Shown here: one piece after another, positions 28,108 through 37,572 of the stretch
Numbering within the stretch: the stretch's first letter is position 1
Layout of the letters: each line of letters opens with the position of its first letter
DNA from: Flavobacteriaceae bacterium
Lineage (GTDB): Bacteria; Bacteroidota; Bacteroidia; Flavobacteriales; Flavobacteriaceae
NCBI GenBank assembly: GCA_030835825.1
Contig: JAURRA010000016.1
Location: 62,001 to 126,000 of the forward strand
Length of the DNA stretch: 64,000 nucleotides
Direction: 5' to 3'
Notes under the pieces: model-generated
The model's database searches: none
The model's input: the letters and a program-made list of their open reading frames with translations, nothing else
What the model was told of the DNA's origin: nothing
Program-made: the position numbers and the translations under genes

Positions 28108-29829
28108 ATGAACAACCAAATCATATCCAATCCTGTTTTAGATAGATTACCAAAGCATTTACTTCAATTTATAAAACCACAAGTCTATGAAGATTACTCC
28201 CCAATCGACCATGCCGTATGGCGTTATGTTATGAAAAAAAATATTGCCATTTTGCCCAAATTGGCGCATGCATCATACCTCAAAGGCCTAGAACAGACCG
28301 GAATTTCAATAGACAAAATTCCAAATATGTATGGCATGAATCGTATTTTGAAAGAAATTGGTTGGGCCGCAGTGGCAGTTGATGGATTCATTCCCCCGCA
28401 GGCATTCATGGCCTTTCAAGCCTATAACGTGTTGGTCATAGCTTCGGATATTCGTCAATTGGAGCATATTGAATACACCCCTGCCCCGGATATTATTCAC
28501 GAGGCTGCCGGTCATGCTCCAATTATAACAAATCCAGATTATGCCGAATATTTGAGAAGGTTTGGAGAAATTGGAAGTAAGGCCATATCCTCATCCAGTG
28601 ATGTGGAGATGTATGAAGCAGCAAGAAAGTTATCGATTCTCAAGGAGGCACGCGTCCAAGACGACAATGCCATCGCAAAAGTAGAACAAGAAATTGAAAG
28701 GCTTCAATCGAGTGCTGAACCGATGAGTGAAATGGCACGCATCAGAAATTTACACTGGTGGACAGTAGAATATGGTCTTATCGGTGATCTGGATGACCCT
28801 AAAATTTACGGTGCCGGATTATTGTCGTCAATTGGAGAAAGTCAGGCATGTATGAGTTCGCAGGTGACAAAATTGCCTTATAATATTGAAGCCGCCTATC
28901 AGTCTTTCGACATTACCAAAGCCCAACCACAATTATTTGTCACGCCCAATTTTGCCCACCTCAGCGAAGTTTTAGAAGAATTTGCCAATACCATGGCTCT
29001 CAGAAAAGGCGGTCTGTCTGGTTTGGAGAAAGCTATTAATTCACAGCAATTGGCAACAGTTGAATTGAGTACAGGTCTTCAAATATCAGGAATCTTTACC
29101 AAAGTTATTTCGGATGATGGTCGCCCGATATACATACAAACCACCGGAGCAACAGCATTAGCCAACAAAAATAAAACGCTCATTGGTCACGAAACGACAA
29201 ATCATCCTGACGGCTTTGGTTCCCCTATCGGAAAACTCAAAGGCATTAACTTAGCTATTGAAGATATGAGTCCTCGCGACTTGAAACATTACAATATTTA
29301 CGAGGATGAGAGAGTATCTCTAGAATTTGAAGGAGGCGTTAAACTTACTGGTGACATCGTTACTGGAACTCGAAATCTGAAAGGTAAAATTCTCATTATT
29401 AAATTTAAAAACTGTTTAGTCACTTATAAAGACCAAGTGCTTTTCGAGCCTAGTTGGGGCGTTTATGATATGGCTGTTGGCAAATCCGTGACCTCTGTAT
29501 ATTCAGGACCAGCCGACTGCAATAGTTTCGATCTGACTCAATTGGTTTCAGAAACCAAAACGATTCACCTGCCTAAAACGGCAGAAGAACTCAAACTTGA
29601 AAACCTTTACACCATTGTGGATCAATTGCGTTCCACTTGGAATAAGTCTACTGCTAATCAAATATTAGAGACTTTAAAAACCGAATATCCAAAGGATTGG
29701 TTACTGTGTTTTGAGTTATTGCATGCCGCACAACAATATAAAGATTCGAGCCTGGTTAAAGACATTACTGCTTATATGAGTGACCTTAAACGCAAAAGAC
29801 CAGAAATTGGTCATTTATTAGAATCGTAA
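28108..29829 (+). CDS. Aromatic amino acid hydroxylase with C-terminal extension
   Basis: Non-haem iron, pterin-dependent hydroxylase relative of 573 residues. The iron site is intact: PDIIHEAAGHAP gives His131 and His136, and WWTVEYGLIG gives Glu221. The PAPD-x-x-HE-x-x-GH spacing and the FG-x-IG stretch match phenylalanine 4-hydroxylase. The catalytic domain occupies about residues 1-310; the remaining 260 residues (from about AINSQQLATVELSTG) are a separate region of unknown function with beta-rich character and a helical tail. No N-terminal ACT domain. Likely converts Phe to Tyr, but Trp or another substrate is possible. No pterin-recycling gene is adjacent. Confidence 0.85.
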   Translation: MNNQIISNPVLDRLPKHLLQFIKPQVYEDYSPIDHAVWRYVMKKNIAILPKLAHASYLKGLEQTGISIDKIPNMYGMNRILKEIGWAAVAVDGFIPPQAFMAFQAYNVLVIASDIRQLEHIEYTPAPDIIHEAAGHAPIITNPDYAEYLRRFGEIGSKAISSSSDVEMYEAARKLSILKEARVQDDNAIAKVEQEIERLQSSAEPMSEMARIRNLHWWTVEYGLIGDLDDPKIYGAGLLSSIGESQACMSSQVTKLPYNIEAAYQSFDITKAQPQLFVTPNFAHLSEVLEEFANTMALRKGGLSGLEKAINSQQLATVELSTGLQISGIFTKVISDDGRPIYIQTTGATALANKNKTLIGHETTNHPDGFGSPIGKLKGINLAIEDMSPRDLKHYNIYEDERVSLEFEGGVKLTGDIVTGTRNLKGKILIIKFKNCLVTYKDQVLFEPSWGVYDMAVGKSVTSVYSGPADCNSFDLTQLVSETKTIHLPKTAEELKLENLYTIVDQLRSTWNKSTANQILETLKTEYPKDWLLCFELLHAAQQYKDSSLVKDITAYMSDLKRKRPEIGHLLES

Positions 29830-29834
29830 TAATT

Positions 29835-32447
29835 TCAAGAAAGCAAACTTCGGCTGGCGGCTAAAGCCGCGTCGATTCCCTTTGGGTTTTTACCACCAGC
29901 AGTGGCAAAGAAGTTTTGTCCACCTCCTCCTCCATTGATATGTGTTCCCAACTCACGAATCACCTGACTGGCGTCAAACCGTTTAGAATCTGCTAATTCT
30001 TTCGATATATAGCAGGCCAAAAACGCCTTGCCAGCAACCTCGGAAGCCAATACAATAAAAGCGTTCTTTTTCTCTGCACCTAAAGCAAAGGCCAGATCTT
30101 TCAGTCCAAGGGCATCCATGTCCACTTGCGATGCCAAAAATTGTACTCCAGAAGTAGAAATGAAACTTTGGGATAAGGTAATGGCCAGCTGCCTTGACTT
30201 CTCTCTTTTCAATTGCTCAACTTCTTTTCTCAGAGCCAAGTTTTCAGCCTGTAAGGCCTCAATAGATTTCAGTGTACTAGTTGAGGATTTCAGTGCCAGA
30301 GAGATGTCAGCTATTAATTTATCATTGTTATGAAAGAGCGCCTTCACCTCATCTCCCGTTATGGCTTCAATTCTCCTAATTCCGGCTGCTACAGCAGTTT
30401 CTGTAGTAATTTTGAAATACCACAGATCTGAAGTTTGCTGCACATGAGTTCCACCGCAAAGCTCAACAGAATTACCAAACTTTACCGTGCGCACAGTATC
30501 GCCATATTTTTCGCCAAACAGCGCCATTGCTCCGGACTCAATAGCCACTTCCATAGGCACTTGGCGTTGTTCTTCCAATTTGATATTTTCTCTGATACGT
30601 TCATTGACAAACCCTTCAACTGCTAAAATCACTTCTTCAGTCATTTTGGCATAATGCGAAAAATCAAACCTTAAATATTTCGGCTGCACAGCAGAACCCT
30701 TTTGTTCAACATGAACTCCCAAAACCTCTCTAAGGGCCTGGTGTAACAAATGAGTCGCTGTATGATTACATGTTGTCTGCATCCGTCGATGACTATTGAC
30801 AACCGCCTTGAAACTAGAATCTAATTGCTTTGGCAAAGATTTGGTCAAATGATACACCAGGTTGTTCTCCTTTTTAGTGTCAATAACCTCTATTGTCGTT
30901 CCATCAGCCGACTCAATATATCCAGAATCGCCAATCTGCCCGCCTCCTTCTGGATAGAAAGGCGTCAAATTGAATACCAATTGAAATGTGTCACCGCCTT
31001 TGGCGTGAGTCACTTTTCGGTATTTGGCTATTTTTACTTGGGCTTCTGTATGGTCATATCCTACGAATTCTTGCACATCATCATCCAAAATTAATGTCCA
31101 ATCGGCAGTGCTACTGGCATCTGCTGCGCGTGACCTGTTCTTTTGTGCCATCAAGGCCAAATCGAAACCTGCTGCATCTAGTTTGAGTCCTTTTTCGCTC
31201 AATATCAATGAAGTAAGATCAACTGGGAATCCAAAGGTGTCATAGAGCTCAAATGCCTTTTGACCCTCTAAGGTTTTAGTAGCCATATCATCAATCATTT
31301 GATCGAGGCGAATCAAACCTTGATCTAAAGTCTTTAAAAAGGAGGCTTCTTCCTCCTTGATTACATTGGATACCAGTTTAATTTGGGACTGAATTTCAGG
31401 AAATGCCTCACCCATTTGATCGGCAAGAACATGTGCTAACTTAAAAATAAACGGTTCGTTGGTATCCAAAAAAGTAAATCCATAGCGCACTGCACGTCTG
31501 AGGATTCTACGAATGACATATCCTGCACCGTTATTAGACGGGAATTGTCCATCGGCAATAGCAAAAGCTACGGCACGACAATGGTCAGCAATAACACGAA
31601 AAGCAATGTCGTTTTTTTCACTTTGACCGTATTTGTGATTGGTTATCGTTTCAATTTTTTGAATAATGGGCTGGAACACATCAGTATCATAATTCGAGGT
31701 CTTACCTTGAAGCACCATACACAATCTTTCGAATCCCATACCAGTATCGATATGCTGTTGAGGCAGATTTTCTAGTGAACCGTTGGCCAATCGGTTGTAT
31801 TGCATAAAAACTAAATTCCAAACTTCAACAACCTGAGGATGGTCTTTATTCACCAATGTTCTTCCATCGACTAGCTCACGTTCTTGGGCAGATCTTACAT
31901 CAACGTGTATTTCACTGCATGGGCCACATGGGCCTTGAGAACCCATTTCCCAAAAATTATCTTTCTTGTTACCATTGAGGATTCGATCCTCGGCAACCCA
32001 TTGCTTCCAAAACTCATAAGTCTCTTGATCTTTAGGTAACTGATCATCCGTATCGCCTTCAAAAACAGTAACATAAATTTGATCCGTTGCTATATTAAAT
32101 TCTTTAGTGAGTAATTCCCAAGCCCATTCAATAGCCTCCTTTTTGAAGTAATCTCCAAAACTCCAATTGCCCATCATTTCAAAAAGTGTGTGGTGATAGG
32201 TGTCATAGCCGACATCCTCGAGATCGTTATGCTTCCCGGAGACGCGCAAACATTTCTGAGTGTTAGCAATTCGTGGAACTTTGGGACTACTGGTACCTAA
32301 GAAATAGGGCTTAAATGGTGCCATACCTGAATTTACAAACATCAAGGAAGGATCATCCTTCAGAACCAAAGGAGCTGACGGAACCAACTGATGACCTTTA
32401 GATTCAAAAAAACTAAGAAATTGTCTTCTAATGTTTTGTGAGGTCAT
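29835..32447 (-). CDS. alaS: Alanyl-tRNA synthetase
   Basis: Class II synthetase of 870 residues charging tRNA-Ala. Class II motif 1 region: [15 protein letters not shown]; motif 2 [16 protein letters not shown]; motif 3 [11 protein letters not shown]. The editing domain has the zinc motif [15 protein letters not shown] and the matching C-terminal ligands in [10 protein letters not shown]. The C-terminal DHHA1 domain ends [16 protein letters not shown]. It converges with the hydroxylase gene, separated by 5 bases. Confidence 0.97.
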   Translation of the reverse strand: MTSQNIRRQFLSFFESKGHQLVPSAPLVLKDDPSLMFVNSGMAPFKPYFLGTSSPKVPRIANTQKCLRVSGKHNDLEDVGYDTYHHTLFEMMGNWSFGDYFKKEAIEWAWELLTKEFNIATDQIYVTVFEGDTDDQLPKDQETYEFWKQWVAEDRILNGNKKDNFWEMGSQGPCGPCSEIHVDVRSAQERELVDGRTLVNKDHPQVVEVWNLVFMQYNRLANGSLENLPQQHIDTGMGFERLCMVLQGKTSNYDTDVFQPIIQKIETITNHKYGQSEKNDIAFRVIADHCRAVAFAIADGQFPSNNGAGYVIRRILRRAVRYGFTFLDTNEPFIFKLAHVLADQMGEAFPEIQSQIKLVSNVIKEEEASFLKTLDQGLIRLDQMIDDMATKTLEGQKAFELYDTFGFPVDLTSLILSEKGLKLDAAGFDLALMAQKNRSRAADASSTADWTLILDDDVQEFVGYDHTEAQVKIAKYRKVTHAKGGDTFQLVFNLTPFYPEGGGQIGDSGYIESADGTTIEVIDTKKENNLVYHLTKSLPKQLDSSFKAVVNSHRRMQTTCNHTATHLLHQALREVLGVHVEQKGSAVQPKYLRFDFSHYAKMTEEVILAVEGFVNERIRENIKLEEQRQVPMEVAIESGAMALFGEKYGDTVRTVKFGNSVELCGGTHVQQTSDLWYFKITTETAVAAGIRRIEAITGDEVKALFHNNDKLIADISLALKSSTSTLKSIEALQAENLALRKEVEQLKREKSRQLAITLSQSFISTSGVQFLASQVDMDALGLKDLAFALGAEKKNAFIVLASEVAGKAFLACYISKELADSKRFDASQVIRELGTHINGGGGGQNFFATAGGKNPKGIDAALAASRSLLS

Positions 32448-32493
32448 TGTGTATGGATTTTGGTTAAAAACCGATTAAGTTCAAAACAATTTT

Positions 32494-32501
32494 TATCTTT
32501 G
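32494..32501 (+). promoter_or_regulatory. -7 promoter box of the M23 peptidase-MerR operon
   Basis: TATCTTTG, a perfect TAnnTTTG, ending 42 bases before the ATG at 32544. No matching TTTG at the right distance upstream. Confidence 0.55.
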
Positions 32502-32543
32502 CTAGGCATTTGCCTAAGCGGCAAATTTAGCTCTTTTTAGATT

Positions 32544-33515
32544 ATGTCTAAAGTAAAATACCATTACGACCCGGAAACCCTATCCTTTAAGCGCGTAGAG
32601 CGTAAAAAGAGGACCGCAGTTGGTTATGGTGTAATGTTCGTAATTGCAGCACTAAGCGCAGGTTTACTTATCAATTTTATTGGCGGGAAATACATTGAGT
32701 CACCAAAAGAAAAAGCTTTGTCTCGGGAATTGGCCAACATGAAACTTCAGTTTGAGATCATAAATAAAAAAATGACGCAAGCAGAAGAGGTGCTTTCAGA
32801 TATCGCATCGAGAGACAACAATCTTTACCGTCATTATTTTGAAACCAACCCTATTCCAGAGGAGCAAAGAAGAGCTGGATTTGGTGGCGTCAATAGATAC
32901 AAAGATCTTGAAGGATTTGATAATTCGGAGTTGATCATAGCATCTCAAAGGCGTCTAGACATATTACAAAAGCAGATTGTAGTTCAGTCCAAATCTCTGG
33001 ATGAAATTGTAAAACTTGCAGAGGATCGAGAGAACCTCTTGGCCTCTATTCCTGCTATCCAGCCCGTAGATAATAAAAATTTGACTCGAATGGCTTCCGG
33101 ATATGGTTATCGTCCAGATCCGTTTACCAAGGTCAAAAAATTCCATTACGGTATGGATTTTTCAGCACCTAGAAACACGCCCGTTTACGCCTCAGGTGAT
33201 GGTGTAGTCAAGCGGGCTGACAGCAGATCATCAGGCTATGGGAATCACATAAGGATTGACCACGGTTTTGGTTATGTCAGTTTGTACGCACATTTGAATA
33301 AATATAACGTCAAAGTTAATCAGCGTGTGAAACGCGGAGATTTGATTGGGTTTGTTGGCAGCTCGGGGCGTTCCAAAGCACCCCATTTACATTATGAGAT
33401 TTTTAAAGACAACGTCCGAATCAATCCTATTAACTTTTATTATGGTAACCTGACGCCCGAGGAGTATAACCAACTGCTTCTAAGTGCCTCAATTGAGAAT
33501 ATTTCCCTAGACTGA
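32544..33515 (+). CDS. Membrane-anchored M23 (LytM-type) peptidase
   Basis: A 323-residue protein: short cytoplasmic start (YHYDPETLSFKRVERKK), one membrane helix (about 27-47), a coiled-coil region (about 55-170; NMKLQFEIINKKMTQAEEVL) and a C-terminal M23 domain. The zinc site is complete: His and Asp in HYGMDFSAPRNTPVYAS, then HLH in APHLHYEIF. So it is probably an active murein endopeptidase anchored to the inner membrane rather than an EnvC-like inactive regulator. Coupled to the MerR-type gene by a TGATG overlap. Confidence 0.9.
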   Translation: MSKVKYHYDPETLSFKRVERKKRTAVGYGVMFVIAALSAGLLINFIGGKYIESPKEKALSRELANMKLQFEIINKKMTQAEEVLSDIASRDNNLYRHYFETNPIPEEQRRAGFGGVNRYKDLEGFDNSELIIASQRRLDILQKQIVVQSKSLDEIVKLAEDRENLLASIPAIQPVDNKNLTRMASGYGYRPDPFTKVKKFHYGMDFSAPRNTPVYASGDGVVKRADSRSSGYGNHIRIDHGFGYVSLYAHLNKYNVKVNQRVKRGDLIGFVGSSGRSKAPHLHYEIFKDNVRINPINFYYGNLTPEEYNQLLLSASIENISLD

Positions 33516-33844
33516 TGCACCCCAATTTACCCGAAAAAAGATATTACGGCATAGGAGAAGTGTCCAAAGCCTTTGGCGTGAATCCATCATTGATTAGATT
33601 TTGGGAAAAGGAATTTGACATCCTCAGTCCAAAAAAGAATGCCAAGGGTAATCGCAAATTTACCTCTGATGATATCAAAAAACTACAAGAAATCTATTTA
33701 CTGGTAAAAGAACGGGGGTTTACCTTAGATGGTGCCAAACAACAACTTAAACTCAAAAAAAAATCTGGACTGGACCACCACGAGTTAATTCTCAAGCTCG
33801 AACGGATAAAAAACGAATTGATAGCGATTAAGGAAAATCTTTAA
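33515..33844 (+). CDS. Small MerR-family transcriptional regulator
   Basis: A 109-residue protein with an N-terminal winged helix typical of MerR: YYGIGEVSKAFGVNPSLIRFWEKEF, then KGNRKFTSDDIKKLQEIYLLVKERGFTLDGAKQQL. A short coiled coil follows (about 85-109) and no effector domain with Cys ligands is present, so it is unlikely to be a metal sensor. Such short MerR proteins are widespread next to M23 peptidases in this phylum. Start overlaps the upstream stop by one base. Target unknown. Confidence 0.88.
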   Translation: MHPNLPEKRYYGIGEVSKAFGVNPSLIRFWEKEFDILSPKKNAKGNRKFTSDDIKKLQEIYLLVKERGFTLDGAKQQLKLKKKSGLDHHELILKLERIKNELIAIKENL

Positions 33845-33852
33845 CAGCAGAT

Positions 33853-35154
33853 CTACTTCTTCCTCATGTAGACGGTCACTGGCACCCCGTGAAAATCGTA
33901 ATGTTCTCTTAGTTTGTTTTCTAAAAACCTCTTGTACGGTTCCTTTACATACTGGGGTAAATTGCAAAAAAAGGCGAATTGAGGTTGCGGGGTTGGCAAC
34001 TGAGTGATATATTTTATTTTGACATATTTACCTTTATGAGCAGGCGGTGGTCGGTATGATATTTCAGGGAGTAGCACGTCATTCAAGTCCTTGGTCTTGA
34101 TTCTTTTTGATCTGTTTCTATAAACCTCAACTGCTGTTTCAATCGCTTTAAAAATTCTTTGGTTGGTCAAGGCTGACATAAAAACAATAGGTACATCAGT
34201 GAAAGGCTCAATTTCCTCTCGTATCTTGGCTTCGAACTCTTTCATGGTTTTATTGTCTTTTTCAACCAAATCCCACTTATTAACCAAAATAACAATGCCT
34301 TTGCGGTTGCGCTCTGCCAACCAAAAAATATTTTGCACTTGACCGTCGAAACCTCGGGTAGCATCGAGCAATAACAAGCAGACATCCGAATGCTCAATAG
34401 CTCTAACCGACCTCATGACCGAGAAAAATTCTAAATCTTCTTTTACCTTGCTTTTTCTTCTAATTCCAGCCGTGTCAACTAAATTAAATTCAAAACCAAA
34501 TCGATTATACTTGGTATCCATCGAGTCTCGAGTGGTTCCAGCAATATCTGTAACAATATAGCGCTCCTCGCCGATAAGCGCATTAATAAATGAAGATTTT
34601 CCAGCATTTGGTCGGCCAACTACAGCAAACCTAGGCAATTGATCATCTTCCTTCAAAGGTTTATCTGGAAGGGCCTTTACAACAGCATCTAATAAATCAC
34701 CTGTACCGCTTCCACTGATGCTAGCAATGGTGAAATACTCTCCCAATCCAAGGGCATAAAACTCTACGGCATCCTTTTCTCTATTGGCGTTATCAACCTT
34801 ATTAACCGTTAAAAAAACTGGTTTGTTTACTTTTCTAAGTAACATAGCGACATCTTCATCCATACCTGTCACACCAGCCTCAACATCAACAATAAAAACA
34901 ATGACATCTGCCTCGTCGATGGCCAATTCGACCTGTTTGTCAATTTCTGATTCAAAGACATCATCACTTCCTCGAACATAACCTCCGGTATCGATTACGG
35001 AAAATTCCTTCCCGTTCCAATCTGATCGACCATAGTGGCGATCACGGGTAACACCAGAGGTGGCATCAACAATCGCTTCGCGACGCTGAATAAATCGATT
35101 AAATAAAGTGGACTTCCCTACATTGGGACGGCCGACTATGGCTACAATGCTCAT
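33853..35154 (-). CDS. der: Ribosome-assembly GTPase Der (EngA)
   Basis: Double GTPase of 433 residues, normal for the family, required for 50S assembly. First G domain: [23 protein letters not shown]; second: [31 protein letters not shown]. The C-terminal KH-like domain follows (about 350-433). It converges with the MerR gene (8 bases apart) and has a promoter box just upstream. Confidence 0.96.
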   Translation of the reverse strand: MSIVAIVGRPNVGKSTLFNRFIQRREAIVDATSGVTRDRHYGRSDWNGKEFSVIDTGGYVRGSDDVFESEIDKQVELAIDEADVIVFIVDVEAGVTGMDEDVAMLLRKVNKPVFLTVNKVDNANREKDAVEFYALGLGEYFTIASISGSGTGDLLDAVVKALPDKPLKEDDQLPRFAVVGRPNAGKSSFINALIGEERYIVTDIAGTTRDSMDTKYNRFGFEFNLVDTAGIRRKSKVKEDLEFFSVMRSVRAIEHSDVCLLLLDATRGFDGQVQNIFWLAERNRKGIVILVNKWDLVEKDNKTMKEFEAKIREEIEPFTDVPIVFMSALTNQRIFKAIETAVEVYRNRSKRIKTKDLNDVLLPEISYRPPPAHKGKYVKIKYITQLPTPQPQFAFFCNLPQYVKEPYKRFLENKLREHYDFHGVPVTVYMRKK

Positions 35155-35170
35155 TTTTTATAAATATTGG

Positions 35171-35178
35171 CAAAAGTA
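35171..35178 (-). promoter_or_regulatory. -7 promoter box of der
   Basis: TACTTTTG on the minus strand, perfect TAnnTTTG, ending 17 bases before the der ATG at 35154. Confidence 0.6.
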
Positions 35179-35319
35179 ATACTTCCTGAGGGATTCAGCG
35201 TGTTTTGAGAGAGACCAAATAAGAGGTATATTTTTTTGAAGGATTGAGGGGTCAATTACACTCTTGTCTTGAGATTCGGAATAGAATGACACCACCTCAA
35301 TGAAATCGCGATGAGATAA

Positions 35320-36564
35320 TCAAAATCTTCTTTGAGGAGACAATGGTGCGAGGTCAAAATCGGGATTATCACCATCAATGAGCTGTTGACAAAGTTTGCC
35401 TGTAATTGGCCCCAAGCTCCAGCCCATCATACCATGACCAGAGGCGACCACGAGATTATTGTATTGATCAATTCGTCCAATATATGGCAATCCATCGGGT
35501 GAGAGGGGGCGCATACCCGGTGCTGCTTCTCTTTTAGAGTTGGTAGGCATTTCAATCGAGGGGTAAAACCGTTTTGCGGCACTTGCAATGGCTTCTACCC
35601 GTTCCTTACGAACAATGGTATTTATTCCCGACAGTTCCATTGTTCCAGCAAAACGGGTGAAATTATTCATTGGTGTTACCGCTACTTTTGATTCCATTAA
35701 AATAGCCGGAACACTTATTCCGGTTGGTTCGCTCAAGTCAATGCGATAGCCCTTCCCAGCCTCTAAGGAAAGCCCTACGCCTATTTTTTTGAGCAATGAT
35801 TTAGTCCATACGCCAGTGGCGATGATCAATTCATCCATGAAAAACTGTGCTGCTTCTGTTTCAATTGAAGTAATGGTTGACCCTAAAGTATTAACAGTGA
35901 GCACCTGAGCATGGTGGTGGATAACAACACCTTGTTCAGTTAAGTAAGATTTCATTGCTGCCATAAACTCGTGGGGGGTTGTATGAGCGTCAGAATGGTA
36001 GTGAAACGCCCCCAGGATATCCATATCAACCTCAGGTTGCAACCTGAGTACTTCTTCAGGATTAAGGCTAGTGACTTCTAGACCCATGGCTTTTGCCGCT
36101 AAAACTACCTCTTGCTCTTGGTCTTTTGCTTTTTGGGTTTGGTACGCCATCAAAAGTCCTTTTTTTTCAAGATGAAAATTTAGTTTGTGATGGCGATGCA
36201 ATTCGTGATAGAGCGCACTACTGGCGGTATTTAACCTCTCGATAATCGGCATGGCATATTTGACATGTGCAGCGTTTGAGGATTTGTAAAAATGCCATGC
36301 CCAACTCAAGAGATCAGCATTTAAACGAGGTTTAATGTAAAACGGACTGGAGCTACTTAACATATACTTCAAGCCAAGAGAAATCATGCCTGGGGCGGCA
36401 AATGGCATAATGTGACTCGGTGTTAAATATCCAGCGTTAACAAAGGAAGCTCCCGATTGACCTTCGGATTGATCGAGGATTGTGACTTGATGTCCAGCTT
36501 TAGATAAATAATAGGCTGTACACATGCCTATGATACCTCCCCCCACAATGATACAGTGCTTCAT
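35320..36564 (-). CDS. FAD-dependent D-amino acid (D-hydroxyproline) oxidase/dehydrogenase
   Basis: DadA-type flavoprotein of 414 residues. N-terminal FAD fold CIIVGGGIIGMCTAYYLSKAG; the second FAD contact is near IIATGVWT; C-terminal VASGHGMMGWSLGPITGK is the DadA-type flavin loop. DadA relatives oxidise D-amino acids to imino acids. Lying 6 bases after hydroxyproline epimerase, it most likely oxidises cis-4-hydroxy-D-proline to 1-pyrroline-4-hydroxy-2-carboxylate, step 2 of hydroxyproline degradation. It is the last gene of the operon; there is no clear terminator in the 165 bases to der. Confidence 0.88.
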   Translation of the reverse strand: MKHCIIVGGGIIGMCTAYYLSKAGHQVTILDQSEGQSGASFVNAGYLTPSHIMPFAAPGMISLGLKYMLSSSSPFYIKPRLNADLLSWAWHFYKSSNAAHVKYAMPIIERLNTASSALYHELHRHHKLNFHLEKKGLLMAYQTQKAKDQEQEVVLAAKAMGLEVTSLNPEEVLRLQPEVDMDILGAFHYHSDAHTTPHEFMAAMKSYLTEQGVVIHHHAQVLTVNTLGSTITSIETEAAQFFMDELIIATGVWTKSLLKKIGVGLSLEAGKGYRIDLSEPTGISVPAILMESKVAVTPMNNFTRFAGTMELSGINTIVRKERVEAIASAAKRFYPSIEMPTNSKREAAPGMRPLSPDGLPYIGRIDQYNNLVVASGHGMMGWSLGPITGKLCQQLIDGDNPDFDLAPLSPQRRF

Positions 36565-36570
36565 AAGTTG

Positions 36571-37572
36571 TTAAATAACTTGAAATCCGCCAACATAAGG
36601 GTCTTCGTCATCCAAAATGATTTGATTGTAACCCGTTATTCTTGCCCAACCCTCTATGCTTGGCACTATAGCCTTATAGCTACCCACTGAGGTATAATCT
36701 TCTATTTGACCAATAAACTTTGATCCAATAATACTCTCATGGATAAAATCATCTCCTTGATTCAAAATACCTTTGGCACTCCATTGCGCCATTCGCGCTG
36801 AAGTCCCAGTACCGCAAGGAGATCGATCAATAGCCTTGTCTCCATAAAAAACAGCATTTCTGGCCGTAGCACCAGTATCAAGAGTGGCACCTGTCCAGAG
36901 AATATGGCTCAGTCCAAAAATCCTTTCATCTAGTGGATGTACAAAATCATACAGGTTGTTCAATCTATACCTCAGTTCTCTGCTCCATGAAATCAATTGA
37001 TCGACCGAGTAATTCTCAATGCCTTTGAAACGGTCTTGAACATCAATAATAGCATAGAAATTTCCGCCATAAGCGACATCAACTTTTAGCATTCCCAAGC
37101 TGGGACATTCGATATCAAGGGCCTCTTTAAACAAAAAAGAAGGAACGTTTGTCAACCTTACAGATGTAATCCGGTCCGCTTCACTTTGATAAGAAATGTC
37201 AACTAGTCCAGCAGGCGTTTCCAATTTTAGCTGGCCGGGGATTTTGGGTACAACGAGACCTTCTTCCAACATGACCGTAACAGTGCCGATAGTTCCGTGT
37301 CCACACATGGGCAAACAGCCACTGGTTTCGATAAAAAGAACACCCATATCATTGTCAGGATCTGAAGGGGGATAAAGAATACTACCACTCATCATATCGT
37401 GGCCACGAGGCTCAAACATCAAGCCCTTTCTAATCCAATCGAATTCTTTAAGAAAATGCTGTCTTTTATCTGACATAGAATCTCCAATCAAAATAGGACT
37501 GCCAGAACGAATAACCCTCACAGGATTTCCACAGGTGTGGGCATCGATACAATCAAAAGTATGTTTAGCCAT
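36571..37572 (-). CDS. 4-hydroxyproline 2-epimerase (proline racemase family)
   Basis: PLP-independent epimerase of 333 residues interconverting trans-4-hydroxy-L-proline and cis-4-hydroxy-D-proline. Both catalytic cysteines are present: Cys90 in MCGHGTIG and Cys253 in SPCGTGTSA, which argues for an epimerase and against the related dehydratases that carry Thr or Ser at one of these sites. Start: the frame is open to 37605, but ATG 37572 (MAKHTFDCIDAHTCGNPVR) gives the family's normal N-terminus and overlaps the upstream DUF885 stop by 8 bases. The DapA-like gene, dehydrogenase and oxidase around it complete the pathway. Confidence 0.92.
   Translation of the reverse strand: MAKHTFDCIDAHTCGNPVRVIRSGSPILIGDSMSDKRQHFLKEFDWIRKGLMFEPRGHDMMSGSILYPPSDPDNDMGVLFIETSGCLPMCGHGTIGTVTVMLEEGLVVPKIPGQLKLETPAGLVDISYQSEADRITSVRLTNVPSFLFKEALDIECPSLGMLKVDVAYGGNFYAIIDVQDRFKGIENYSVDQLISWSRELRYRLNNLYDFVHPLDERIFGLSHILWTGATLDTGATARNAVFYGDKAIDRSPCGTGTSARMAQWSAKGILNQGDDFIHESIIGSKFIGQIEDYTSVGSYKAIVPSIEGWARITGYNQIILDDEDPYVGGFQVI

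Noticed and set aside
29860-29874. GC-rich inverted repeat near the end of alaS
   Set aside because: It encodes an Ala-rich stretch inside alaS and has no T tract, so it is not supported as a terminator.
32448-32543. T-box or other leader regulating alaS
   Set aside because: The 96-base gap is too short and shows no convincing stem-loop; only a plus-strand promoter box was supported.
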